DNA of 57,764 bases from Deltaproteobacteria bacterium. Lineage in GTDB: Bacteria > Myxococcota > XYA12-FULL-58-9. Numbering within the stretch: the stretch's first letter is position 1; each line of letters opens with the position of its first letter. The stretch lies in contig JACRCV010000024.1 in assembly GCA_016218825.1 (NCBI GenBank), positions 1 to 57,764 of the forward strand. The letters are read 5' to 3'. The notes below the pieces were generated by a model. It was not told the origin of the DNA and ran no database searches. It was given only the letters and a program-made list of their open reading frames with translations. Below are positions 26,235-34,673 of the stretch, in pieces. Both the position numbers and the translations under genes were made by a program.

Positions 26235-29200
26235 TCACGCCAGGCGCACCACCTTCTGCCCGAAGAGGCGCTCGACCCGCACCAACAAGTCGTCGGTCGG
26301 GTTGACCTTGAGAGTCTCGGGGAGCGCGATCACGGTCTCGAAGACATTCGGCTCGGTGATCGTCAGCCGCGTCGGCACCTCGCCCTTGTTCGCGACCAAC
26401 AGCTCCCGCAAGCGCACCAGCCGGTCGTCGTCCAACGCATAGACCGGCACCGCCATCTCGAAACGCCGGGTCTTCTTCGCCCGCGCCTCCGACAACAGCT
26501 CCAAATGCGTGGCGCGCAGCTTCACCGACAGCTGGCCTTCCTCTTCACCCTCGACGAGCGGCACGCCGCGCACCAACACCGGCTCGTCGGCCTTCAACAC
26601 CCGCTCGCACTCGGCGAACACCTTCGCGAACACCAGGACCTCTAAGCGGCCCTGCAAGTCTTCGACGGTCGCGAACGCCATCCGGCCGTTGCCGCTCTTC
26701 AGCGGCCGCTCCTTGAGCGCGGTGATCACCCCCGCGAGGGTCACCTCTTCGTAGCGCTGCCCCGGCAGGTCGGCGAGCGCCGCCACCGCCTTGGTCGTGG
26801 CGCTGCACAGGCGCGGCAGGTCTTGGGCGTAGGCGTCGAGCGGGTGCCCGGAGACGTAGAAGCCGAGCGCCTCCTTCTCCGCCGCCAGCCGCTCCTTCAC
26901 CGTCCACTCCTCGACCGCGTTGTAGCTCTCCGGCATCGCCGCGGCCTCTGCCCCCGCGCCCGCCTTGCCGAGCAGCCCGAACAGGCTCGTCTGGCCGCTC
27001 GCCCGGTCGCGCTGCGCGCCGTGGCCGACCTCGAGCGCCTTCTCCAGGCTCGCGAACAAGGTCGCGCGCTCGGCGCCGAGAGCGTCGAAGGCGCCGGCCT
27101 TCACCAACACCTCGAGGATCTTGCGATTGATCTTGCGATGGTCGACGCGCTCGCTGAAGTCGAACAACGAGCGGAACGCCGCCTCTTTCCGCGCCTCCAA
27201 CATGCCGTCGATCGCCGCGTCGCCGACCCCCTTGACCGCGCCCAACCCGAACAAGATCCGGCCCGCCTGGTCTTCGTCCCGCACCACCGAGAAGTCGCGC
27301 TCCGAGCGGTTGACGTCGGGCGGCAAGATCTTGATGCCGCGCTCCCGCGCCGAGTGGATGTACTTCACCACCTCGTCCTGGTCGCGCATCTCGGTGGACA
27401 AGAGCGCCGCCATGAACTCCACCGGGTAGTAGGTCTTCAAGAACGCGGTCTGATAGCTGATGACGGCATACGCCGCGGAGTGGCTCTTGTTGAAGGCGTA
27501 GCCGGCGAACTTCTCAATTTGGGTGAAGAGCTCGTCGCCGTCCTTCTCCGGCATGCCGTTCTTGGTGAAGGCGCCCTTGACGAACTGCGCCTTCATCTTC
27601 GCCATCACCTCGGCCTTCTTCTTGCCCATCGCCTTGCGCAGCACGTCGGCCTCGCCCATCGTGAAGCCGGCGAGCGCCACCGCGATCTGCATGACCTGCT
27701 CTTGATAGACGATGACGCCGTAGGTCTTGCCGAGGATCGGCGCGCACACCGGATGCGGATAGACCACCTTCTTGCGGCCGTGCTTGCGGGCGATGTAGTC
27801 CTCGACCATGCCGGCGTCGAGCGGCCCGGGGCGATACAACGCCACCCCGGCGACGATGTCCTCGAAGCGGTCGGGCTCGAGCCGCTTCAACATCTCCTTG
27901 AACCCGGACGACTCGAGCTGGAACACGCCGTCGGTGTCGGCGGTGGCGATGAGGTTGTAGACCCGCGGGTCGTCGAAGGTGAGAAGGCGCAGATCGAAGG
28001 CGGCGTTCGCGCCGAGCGGCCCGTCGTCGGTGCGCTTGCGGATGTGGTGCACCGCCTTGGCGATGACCGTCAGGGTCTTCAGGCCCAAGAAGTCGAACTT
28101 CACCAGCCCCGCGGCCTCGACCTCGTCCTTGGCGAACTGGGTGACGAGCTCGCCGTCCTTGCCGCGACAGACCGGGACGTACTCCCACAGCGGTTGGTCG
28201 CCGATGACGACGCCGGCGGCGTGCATGCCGGTCTGGCGGTTCAGGCCCTCGAGGGCGCGGGCGATGCCGATGACCTCTTTGTAGATCGGCTTCTGCTCCT
28301 GGATCTCCTTGAGCTTGGGCTCGAGCTCCAGCGCCCTGTCGATGGTGACCTTCTTGCCCTCGACCAGGCCGTTGGGGATCAGCTTCGTCAGCTCGTTGAC
28401 CTCGGCGAACGGCAGCTCCATCACCCGGCCGACGTCCTTGATGACGCTCTTCGCCGACAGCTGCGAGTAGGTCACGATCTGGCCGACGTTGTTGCTGCCG
28501 TACTTCTTGCTGACGTAGTCGATGACCTCGCCGCGCCGGTCCTGACAAAAGTCGATGTCGAAGTCGGGCATCGACACCCGATCCGGATTCAAGAAGCGCT
28601 CGAAGAGCAGGTCGTTGGGGATGGGGTCCAGGTCGGTGATCGCCAGCGACCAGGCGACGAGCGAGCCGGCCCCCGAGCCACGCCCCGGCCCCACCGGCAC
28701 CCCGGTCTGTTTCGCGTAGCGAATGAAGTCCCAGACGATGAGGAAGTAGCCGGCGAAGCCCATGCGGTTGATGACCCCGAGCTCGTACTCGAGCCGCGCG
28801 CCGTACGCCTGCGCCTCGATGGGGTGGCGGCTCGTCTCGATGCGCGCCTTGAGGCCCTGGCTCGCCACCTGCTCCAGGTAGCTCTCGAGGGTCATGCCCT
28901 GCGGCACCTGGTAGCGGGGGAGATAGACCTTGTCGAGCTCGAGCTCGACGTTGCAGTCGGCAGCGATCTTGACCGTGTTCTCGAGCGCCTCCGGCACCGT
29001 GCCGCCGAACGACTTCCACATCTCCTCGGGGCTCTTCACGTAGAGCATCCCCGAGTGCTGGCCGCGCTCGCGATACTCCTTCAGCGAGCGGTTCTGTTGG
29101 ATGCACACCAAGATCTCGTGCGCCGCCGCGTCCGCCGGCTTGAGGTAATGGGCGTCGGCGGTGGCCACCAGCGGGATCCCGAGCGTGCGACTCATCTCGA

Positions 29201-29768
29201 TGAGCGCCGCGTTCGCCGCCGGTTGCTCCTTGTAGCCGTTGTCCTGCAGCTCGAGGAAGAAGTGCCCGGGCGCGAACAAGTCCTTGAACGCCAGCGCCGC
29301 GGCCTCGGCCTTGGCGCGGCCCTCGCGCAACAACGGCTTGTTCACCACCCCGCCCAGACACGCCGACAGCGCGTACAAACCCTCGGTGCGGCCCTTCAAC
29401 AGCTCCACGTCGATGCGCGGGTGGTAGTAGAACCCCTCCAAGAACCCCATCGAGATCAGGTACTTGAGGTTGCGGTAGCCGGTGTTGTCCTTGGCGAGCA
29501 AAACGAGATGGGAGGCGTCCCGCAGCGTGCGGTCTTTGCGCCCGAGCGCGCCGGCGACGTAGGCCTCGCAGCCGATGATCGGCTTGACCTTCTCTTTGGT
29601 GGCGGCGCGAAAGAAGTCGACCGCGCCGTACATGTTGCCGTGGTCGGTGACCGCGACCGTGGACATCCCGAGCTCTTTGACCCGCGGGATCAGATCCTTG
29701 ATCCGAATCGCCCCGTCGAGCAACGAGTACTGCGAGTGCAGGTGAAGATGAACGAAGCTCTGGTCCAC
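26235..29768 (-). CDS. dnaE: DNA polymerase III subunit alpha
   Basis: This is the catalytic subunit of the replicative polymerase, with 1177 residues from the GTG at 29768. That start has GAGGGG 8 nt upstream and begins VDQSFVHLHLHSQYSLLDG, the usual PHP-domain opening; the frame is open to 29816. The PHP domain (about 1-205) is followed by the palm with GPGRGSGAGSLVAW and the catalytic acidic stretch PDFDIDFCQDRRGEVIDY (about 400-415). The finger and tau-binding regions come next, then a helix-hairpin-helix segment and an OB-fold (about 945-1060) containing VTLAGVITALKER. The length is normal for DnaE1. There is no sign of frameshift. Confidence 0.96.
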   Translation of the reverse strand: MDQSFVHLHLHSQYSLLDGAIRIKDLIPRVKELGMSTVAVTDHGNMYGAVDFFRAATKEKVKPIIGCEAYVAGALGRKDRTLRDASHLVLLAKDNTGYRNLKYLISMGFLEGFYYHPRIDVELLKGRTEGLYALSACLGGVVNKPLLREGRAKAEAAALAFKDLFAPGHFFLELQDNGYKEQPAANAALIEMSRTLGIPLVATADAHYLKPADAAAHEILVCIQQNRSLKEYRERGQHSGMLYVKSPEEMWKSFGGTVPEALENTVKIAADCNVELELDKVYLPRYQVPQGMTLESYLEQVASQGLKARIETSRHPIEAQAYGARLEYELGVINRMGFAGYFLIVWDFIRYAKQTGVPVGPGRGSGAGSLVAWSLAITDLDPIPNDLLFERFLNPDRVSMPDFDIDFCQDRRGEVIDYVSKKYGSNNVGQIVTYSQLSAKSVIKDVGRVMELPFAEVNELTKLIPNGLVEGKKVTIDRALELEPKLKEIQEQKPIYKEVIGIARALEGLNRQTGMHAAGVVIGDQPLWEYVPVCRGKDGELVTQFAKDEVEAAGLVKFDFLGLKTLTVIAKAVHHIRKRTDDGPLGANAAFDLRLLTFDDPRVYNLIATADTDGVFQLESSGFKEMLKRLEPDRFEDIVAGVALYRPGPLDAGMVEDYIARKHGRKKVVYPHPVCAPILGKTYGVIVYQEQVMQIAVALAGFTMGEADVLRKAMGKKKAEVMAKMKAQFVKGAFTKNGMPEKDGDELFTQIEKFAGYAFNKSHSAAYAVISYQTAFLKTYYPVEFMAALLSTEMRDQDEVVKYIHSARERGIKILPPDVNRSERDFSVVRDEDQAGRILFGLGAVKGVGDAAIDGMLEARKEAAFRSLFDFSERVDHRKINRKILEVLVKAGAFDALGAERATLFASLEKALEVGHGAQRDRASGQTSLFGLLGKAGAGAEAAAMPESYNAVEEWTVKERLAAEKEALGFYVSGHPLDAYAQDLPRLCSATTKAVAALADLPGQRYEEVTLAGVITALKERPLKSGNGRMAFATVEDLQGRLEVLVFAKVFAECERVLKADEPVLVRGVPLVEGEEEGQLSVKLRATHLELLSEARAKKTRRFEMAVPVYALDDDRLVRLRELLVANKGEVPTRLTITEPNVFETVIALPETLKVNPTDDLLVRVERLFGQKVVRLA

Positions 29769-29806
29769 AGCTACGACCCCTCGAGCCTGGTACACAATTG
29801 AGCGTG

Positions 29807-29823
29807 CCGGGGGCAAGCCCCGG
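29807..29823. other. GC hairpin just upstream of dnaE
   Basis: CCGGGG and CCCCGG pair around GGCAA (29807-29823), about 40 bp before the dnaE GTG. It could be an upstream regulatory or 5' leader structure of dnaE. The rest of 29769-29915 shows only a second small inverted repeat, GCCGG/CCGGC, around the stop codon of the next gene. Confidence 0.3.
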
Positions 29824-29915
29824 AAACACGCGTCGGAACGCTAAGGGATTGATTTTGTGCCACGAGGGTCTGACAGGACGGAGAAAAAGGATCGTTTTCG
29901 CCTACTTGCCGGCTC

Positions 29916-32207
29916 TCACCGGCCCTGCACCTGCAGCCGATCGAAGCGCACGTACGAGACGTCGCGCCAATATATCCGCGCCTCCATCCGATGCCCGGCG
30001 CGGCCGGCGAGATCGGCGCTGAGCGTGAAGCCCTGATACGCGAACGTCCCGGTCCATTCCTGTCGCCGCGGCGTCCGCGACGCGAGCACCTGGTCGCTCG
30101 TGGCGTCGTAGAGATCGAGGGTCAGCACGTTGAGGTTGTCGGCGCTGTTGTTGTCCACCATCAAGTAGAACGTCGCGTCCACCGTGCCGCTCCCCCAGTC
30201 GGTCGCGTACGGGCCGAACGACAGGTGCCCCGCGCCATCGAGCCCGGTCGCCGCGGACCAACCGTCGGCATCCACGCGACCGATGCCGTGCGCGAGGTCG
30301 CGCTCGGCTTGATAGGTCTTGTTGAGCGTCGTGGTGGGCGGCGGGTTGGTCGGCGGTGGCGTGGTCGGCGGCGTCGTGGTCGGCGGCGTCGAGTCCGAGG
30401 CGCCGCCGGCGGTCACCACGATCTTGTCGAGCCGCACGTACGACATGTCACGCCAGTAGACCCGCGCCTCCAACCGATGCCCGGCGCGCCCCGCGAGGTC
30501 GGCGTTGACCGCGAACGCCTGGTACGAGAACGCCTGCGCCCACTGGCGACGGGCCACGGTGCGCGTCGCCAGGACCACACCCGCGGTGGCGTCGAAGACA
30601 TCCAGCGTCACGACGTTGCTGTTGTCGGCGCTGTTGTTGTCCAAGAGCAGGTAGAAGCTCGCGCCCACCGTGCCCGCGCCCCAATCGGTCGCGTACGGTC
30701 CGTACGACAGGTACCCGGCGGCGTCGAGCGCGGTCGCCGCGGACCAGCCGTCGGCGTCGGCGCGGCCCATGCCATGCGGGAGATCGCGCTCGGCTTGATA
30801 CGTCTTGCTGCCGGTGAAGGTCGTGGGGGGCGTCGTGGTCGGCGGCGGCGCGGGTGGCGGCGTCGTAGGCGGCGGCGGCGTGGGCGGTGTCGCCGCGACG
30901 TCACCCGACAGCGTCAGGCGCCGGCGAGCTTCGGCCGAGGATCGCCCGGCGGCGACCGGCAGCGAGATCCCACCGTGCAAGAGACCACCGCCCATCTCCA
31001 GGCCGCCGTGCACCTTGCAGAAGCAGATGCCGACGTCGTCGTTGTCCGAGCCGCCGACGTGCGACAGCGTCACGGTCTTGCCGGCGACGTAACCGGCGGT
31101 AGTGCTCAACGTGATCGGTTGGCCGAGCCAAGCCATGACCTCGTCGCCCGAGGTCTCGGCGTAGTTGTGGGCGTTGAAGCGGCCACCGTAGAGCGTCACG
31201 CCGTGGTCGCGGTCGGGGATGTCGCGCACTTCGGGGCGGATGAACTGGTCGATGGTCTTCAGGGGATGCGGGCTCGGCCACGCGGTGATCACGAAGCCGC
31301 CGATGAAGCTCATCGGGCCGTCGAACGCCGGGTTGCCCGCGGGGTTCCGCACTTGCATCACGCGATCGACGTGGTCGGCGTTGGCGAACAGCTCGAGGCC
31401 GACTCGCAGGTACACGCGGCGGCGCACACCGTCGGCGAACAGGTAGTCGGCGTGACACTCGTCGCCGTCCCACCGCCCGTCGCCGTCGGCCTCTTTGACG
31501 AGCGGGCCCTCGTAGACCAGGCGCAGGCCGCCGGAGATCGCCCGCTCCTCGACCGGCAGGAAGCGATCCTGGAACGACGGGCTGCCGTTGTTGCACGCCC
31601 GCCACCACGGGATGTCGCCGTCGGTGAACTGCCCGGCCTCGTTCAAGCCGAACTGGTTGCACCAGTCCCCTTGGGCGCAGTCCTGCTTGTCGTTCGGCTC
31701 CGGGGTGCGGTTCGGGAACTCGATGTGCTCGGCGCCCGGATAACCGGCGGGCCAGCGGCCGTCGCCGTCTTCGCCCGGGACGAAGAAGTTGACCGGCCGG
31801 CCGTCGTCGCGAACGACGATGTCGAGGGCGTCGCCGGCGGCGCCGTTCAAGCGCCACAGGCCGTTCATCTTGCCGTAGAAGCCGGTCTCGTCGATCCACG
31901 CCATGTAGCGCTTGCCGACGAAGAAGCGATCCGAGGCGTTCGGCCCCTCGCTGCTCGAGAACCCGAGACCGGCGCTCGCCTCGCTCACGAGCTCGCGCAC
32001 GCGCGCGTCCGAGGCCCCGGAGTAGTTGTAAATGAGCGGCGTGTTGCTGGCCGGGTCGGGGGCGAGCGTCGTCGGGTCCTCGCTGACCTCGGCACCCAGG
32101 TCATCGATGTCGACGTCGCCTTCGACGCCGCAACTGCACAACAATGCCGGTCCGAGCACCGACACGACCACTCCCACTTGCCACCTTCGAGCCGCGTCGC
32201 GCGTCAT
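29916..32207 (-). CDS. Large lipoprotein with two tandem C-terminal carbohydrate-binding-like modules
   Basis: This encodes 763 residues from MTRDAARRWQ, with AGGAGG upstream. The signal peptide ends in the lipobox LLCSC. Residues about 60-440 form a large beta-rich domain of unknown family (many Trp and acidic loops, SPSFQDRFLPVEERA, DRDHGVTLYGGRFNAHNYAE), which could be an enzyme or sugar-binding domain. Then come two near-identical modules of about 130 residues, each starting KTYQAERDL and ending YWRD(M/V)SYVR(L/F)D, separated by Pro/Thr-rich linkers (TPPTTTPPTTPPP). The Q-A-E start and jelly-roll-like strands recall CBM6/35-type modules that hold polysaccharide. The two modules correspond to about 30417-30809 and 29919-30322. 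Confidence 0.75.
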   Translation of the reverse strand: MTRDAARRWQVGVVVSVLGPALLCSCGVEGDVDIDDLGAEVSEDPTTLAPDPASNTPLIYNYSGASDARVRELVSEASAGLGFSSSEGPNASDRFFVGKRYMAWIDETGFYGKMNGLWRLNGAAGDALDIVVRDDGRPVNFFVPGEDGDGRWPAGYPGAEHIEFPNRTPEPNDKQDCAQGDWCNQFGLNEAGQFTDGDIPWWRACNNGSPSFQDRFLPVEERAISGGLRLVYEGPLVKEADGDGRWDGDECHADYLFADGVRRRVYLRVGLELFANADHVDRVMQVRNPAGNPAFDGPMSFIGGFVITAWPSPHPLKTIDQFIRPEVRDIPDRDHGVTLYGGRFNAHNYAETSGDEVMAWLGQPITLSTTAGYVAGKTVTLSHVGGSDNDDVGICFCKVHGGLEMGGGLLHGGISLPVAAGRSSAEARRRLTLSGDVAATPPTPPPPTTPPPAPPPTTTPPTTFTGSKTYQAERDLPHGMGRADADGWSAATALDAAGYLSYGPYATDWGAGTVGASFYLLLDNNSADNSNVVTLDVFDATAGVVLATRTVARRQWAQAFSYQAFAVNADLAGRAGHRLEARVYWRDMSYVRLDKIVVTAGGASDSTPPTTTPPTTPPPTNPPPTTTLNKTYQAERDLAHGIGRVDADGWSAATGLDGAGHLSFGPYATDWGSGTVDATFYLMVDNNSADNLNVLTLDLYDATSDQVLASRTPRRQEWTGTFAYQGFTLSADLAGRAGHRMEARIYWRDVSYVRFDRLQVQGR

Positions 32208-32395
32208 GAACCGCCTCCTGTCACGCTCGGCACACCGATCTCGCAGGTGACCCCATGCAAGGCCGGTGCCGCACTCGTCTAGCGCAGAGAACGCAGTCAA
32301 ATCAGGACGATGCGCCGGCGACCGATCGCACGCCCCGGGCGCGAGGCTCTTGGTGGTTCCGGTTGGGGAACGGCGGCGCTCCCGAAGGGATGCGG

Positions 32396-32878
32396 TCAGC
32401 GCCGCCCGAGCTCGCGCGGCAGCTTCTGAAGCCAGCCGACCGCGAGCACGCCCCACAGGCCGATGAGGATGGCCTCCGCCGCGTCATCCCTGAGGCTCGT
32501 TGGCTCGGGGGCGTTGGACCAGGAGATCACCTGCCGGCTGAGCCGCAGTGCGTGGCGCTTGGCCTCGACGCCGCTGTGCTGCTCGCGGGGCAGCAACAAC
32601 ACCGGCCGCCAGACCTCGGCAGACACGTGAAGGGTCTGGGCTCCGACTCGAAGAGCTGCTCTCCCCCACCAGGCGCCCATGGTCCGATCGCCCTCGACGA
32701 CGATGAAGCGGAGGTCGGGGACCTCGGCGAGCACATGGGCGATCGCGGTCTTCAAGCGCGTCCGCGTCCCGAAGTTGCGGGACGCATAAGATTGCAGCCG
32801 GCCGTTGTCGGCGTAGACCGCGAGCCCGGCCTTGAGCCCCAGGTCGACCGCGAGCAGCCTTCCCATGACGAGCGGCAT
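32396..32878 (-). CDS. RNase H-fold (RuvC-like) protein of unknown function
   Basis: This encodes 160 residues; MGRLLAVDLG, four residues into the sequence, is an alternative start. The elements of an RNase H/RuvC-like nuclease are in order: beta-1 with the first acid, LLAVDLGLKAGLAVY (about 8-22); the conserved strand with Glu, FIVVEGDRTMGAWW (about 58-71); and the closing helix with paired Asp, LRDDAAEAILIGLWGV (about 128-143). Those three positions are the typical catalytic D-E-D/D set. The length (160) is like RuvC, but the sequence is distant from RuvC and YqgF. It overlaps a possible small lipoprotein frame at its 5' end. A Holliday-junction or replication/repair role is inferred. Confidence 0.7.
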   Translation of the reverse strand: MPLVMGRLLAVDLGLKAGLAVYADNGRLQSYASRNFGTRTRLKTAIAHVLAEVPDLRFIVVEGDRTMGAWWGRAALRVGAQTLHVSAEVWRPVLLLPREQHSGVEAKRHALRLSRQVISWSNAPEPTSLRDDAAEAILIGLWGVLAVGWLQKLPRELGRR

Positions 32879-33060
32879 AGCGCACCAACGCGTGCCCTGA
32901 GAAGCAGCGCCGGCCTCGTTTCGCGCGCCGGCTCGGTACTTCCGGGTCGCACATCAAAGCTAGAGAAGTAGACCGCCTTGTCGGTCCCCAGAAAGTCGCC
33001 CAGATAGCAGCCGCAAAGAGCCACCGCCAACGCGGACCCACCGATGAGTCGCCGCCGCAC
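32752..33060 (-). CDS. Possible small lipoprotein, overlapping the RNase H-fold gene
   Basis: A frame of 102 codons starts at GTG 33060 with GGGGG upstream and begins VRRRLIGGSALAVALCGCYL, a short but proper lipoprotein signal with lipobox ALCGC. After about 35 residues the sequence becomes arginine/serine-rich, and from 32878 it overlaps the RNase H-fold gene in another frame (127 bp). A TATACT element lies 28 nt upstream. The first half looks real; the second may be a by-product of a missing stop codon. Confidence is therefore low. Confidence 0.35.
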   Translation of the reverse strand: MRRRLIGGSALAVALCGCYLGDFLGTDKAVYFSSFDVRPGSTEPARETRPALLLRARVGALCRSSWEGCSRSTWGSRPGSRSTPTTAGCNLMRPATSGRGRA

Positions 33061-33087
33061 GAGAGCCCCCTGATGAGTGCCTGGCGT

Positions 33088-33096
33088 AGTATACCA
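33088..33096 (-). promoter_or_regulatory. Extended -10 promoter candidate
   Basis: On the minus strand TGgTATACT (33096-33088) matches an extended -10 element (five of six plus TG) about 28 nt before the GTG at 33060. There is no clear -35. It would drive the small lipoprotein and the RNase H-fold gene, away from the divergent pgl. Confidence 0.4.
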
Positions 33097-33154
33097 CCAG
33101 CCCCATGCTATCCTTCCGCACGATGACCACCGCCGACCGCGCCCGGACCCGAAC

Positions 33155-33907
33155 ATGACCGCGACCCCCGAGCCCCGTGACCTGCGCGTCCTCCCCGACC
33201 CCGCCGCCGTGGCCGAGGCGGCCGCCCGTGAGCTCTTCGCCGCCGCCCACCACGCCGTGCGCGAGCGCGGCACCTTCACCCTCGCCCTCTCCGGCGGCTC
33301 GACCCCGAAGAGGCTGTACAGCCTCCTCGCCCAGCAAGACCGGCCGTTCTTCGCCGAGTTTCCATGGGCAAAGACGGAGGTCTACTTCGGCGACGAGCGC
33401 TTCGTGTTGCCCGACCACGCCGACAGCAACTACCGCATGGCCCACGAGGCGCTCCTCGCGCACGTGCCCGTTCCCCCCGCGTCGATCCACCGCGTGCGCA
33501 CCGAGCTCGCGACCCCTGAGGCCTCCGCGCACGACTACGAAGGCCGCTTGCCGCGGCCCGCGTTCGCGGCCCATCCCCCGATCCCCGCTCTCGACCTCGT
33601 GCTCCTCGGCATGGGCAAAGACGCCCACACCGCGTCGCTGTTCCCGGACACCACCGCGCTCGCCGAGACCACGCGCCTCGTGGTCGCCAACTTCGTACCG
33701 AAGCTCGACGCCCACCGCGTCACGTTCACGTTGCCCCTCATCAACCACGCCCAGGCCGTGCTCTTCCTGGTCACCGGCGCCGACAAAGCCGCGCCGCTGT
33801 CGTGCGTGCTCGCCGGCCCGTCCCCGTCCCTGCCGGCGTCGCTGGTGCAACCGGTCTCCGGCCGCCTCACCTGGCTCGTCGATGCGGCGGCGGCGAAGGC
33901 GCTATAA
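33155..33907 (+). CDS. pgl: 6-phosphogluconolactonase
   Basis: This cytoplasmic enzyme hydrolyses 6-phosphogluconolactone to 6-phosphogluconate, between the reactions of zwf and gnd. It has 250 residues from MTATPEPRDLRV; the upstream in-frame ATG at 33077 adds an unlike leader. Motifs are GTFTLALSGGSTPKRLYSLL (phosphate-binding SGGxTP), WAKTEVYFGDERFV with the DER triad and ALDLVLLGMGKDAHTASLFP with the catalytic GxGxDGHTASLFP pattern, here KDAHTAS. All match the Pgl/DevB family. It stands apart from zwf-gnd by about 10 kb and on the opposite strand. Its stop overlaps the convergent reductase gene by 6 bp. Confidence 0.93.
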   Translation: MTATPEPRDLRVLPDPAAVAEAAARELFAAAHHAVRERGTFTLALSGGSTPKRLYSLLAQQDRPFFAEFPWAKTEVYFGDERFVLPDHADSNYRMAHEALLAHVPVPPASIHRVRTELATPEASAHDYEGRLPRPAFAAHPPIPALDLVLLGMGKDAHTASLFPDTTALAETTRLVVANFVPKLDAHRVTFTLPLINHAQAVLFLVTGADKAAPLSCVLAGPSPSLPASLVQPVSGRLTWLVDAAAAKAL

Positions 33908-34660
33908 GATGTACGGCAGGATCGCGCGCCGGCCGGCTGGATAGTCGGGGAAGGTCCGCCGATACCAGCGGTGGTTGGCGACCGCGCGCGGCACCAGGTT
34001 CGCGGCCGTGAAGATCGCGAACGCCGCCCCCGCGCACGACCAGGTCGCGATCGCAAAACCCGCCCACTCGATGAGCTCGCCGAGGTAGTTCGGACATGAC
34101 ACCAAGCGATACAACCCGCCGTGCGGGATCTGATAGCCGCCGTCCTTCCCGTCGCGCAGCCCCAAGAGCACCGCGTCCGCCTGCTGGTTGACGGCGAAGC
34201 CGGCGACGAACATCAGCGCCCCGACGACGAAGCGCGGGTCGATGAGCCACAGGAGCGGGTAGACGCCGAGCTCCGAGATCTGACGGGCGTTCAAGTAGGT
34301 GTTCAAAGCGTTGAACAGCAGCGCCAGCAACACGATGACGTAGGGCATGCGCCGCTGCGCTTCTTTGAGCCGCAGCGGATAGATGAAGGTGCGATGCAGG
34401 TAGTGCGCCTCCCAGAGCGCCAGAAAGACCAGGGGCACGAGCTCGGCCCGTTTGGCGCCGCCGAGATAGAGCAGCAGAAACCCCACCGCCGACGGGCTCT
34501 CCATCAGCATCCAGCCCCACCGACTCGCGATCGCCGGCCCCCAACCGCGGCGCACGTGCCGGCCGTAGGGCGCGGTGACGAACCACAACGCCACGAAGAC
34601 CGCGAGCCCGATCCCGATGACCACGAAGCTCAACACCCGGTGCAGCGCGACCTCGCTCAT
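33902..34660 (-). CDS. Steroid 5-alpha-reductase family membrane protein
   Basis: This encodes 252 residues with about six hydrophobic segments. The C-terminal half contains the family signature: YQIPHGGLYRLVSCPNYLGE, then WAGFAIATWS, then ANLVPRAVANHRWYRRTFPDYP with the conserved basic/Arg residues that bind NADPH in the 3-oxo-5-alpha-steroid 4-dehydrogenase (SRD5A) and DUF1295 families. Human-like SRD5A1 is 259 residues, so length fits well. It would reduce a double bond in a steroid or polyprenoid-like substrate at the membrane. It is the last gene of the operon with the epimerase and thioesterase (14 bp gap). Confidence 0.82.
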   Translation of the reverse strand: MSEVALHRVLSFVVIGIGLAVFVALWFVTAPYGRHVRRGWGPAIASRWGWMLMESPSAVGFLLLYLGGAKRAELVPLVFLALWEAHYLHRTFIYPLRLKEAQRRMPYVIVLLALLFNALNTYLNARQISELGVYPLLWLIDPRFVVGALMFVAGFAVNQQADAVLLGLRDGKDGGYQIPHGGLYRLVSCPNYLGELIEWAGFAIATWSCAGAAFAIFTAANLVPRAVANHRWYRRTFPDYPAGRRAILPYIL

Positions 34661-34673
34661 CGACCGCCGTCTC

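Noticed and set aside
26823-29801. 992-codon open frame on the plus strand
   Set aside because: It is entirely antisense to dnaE, is composed of Arg/Leu/Val-rich low-quality sequence and has no domain; a GC-rich shadow.
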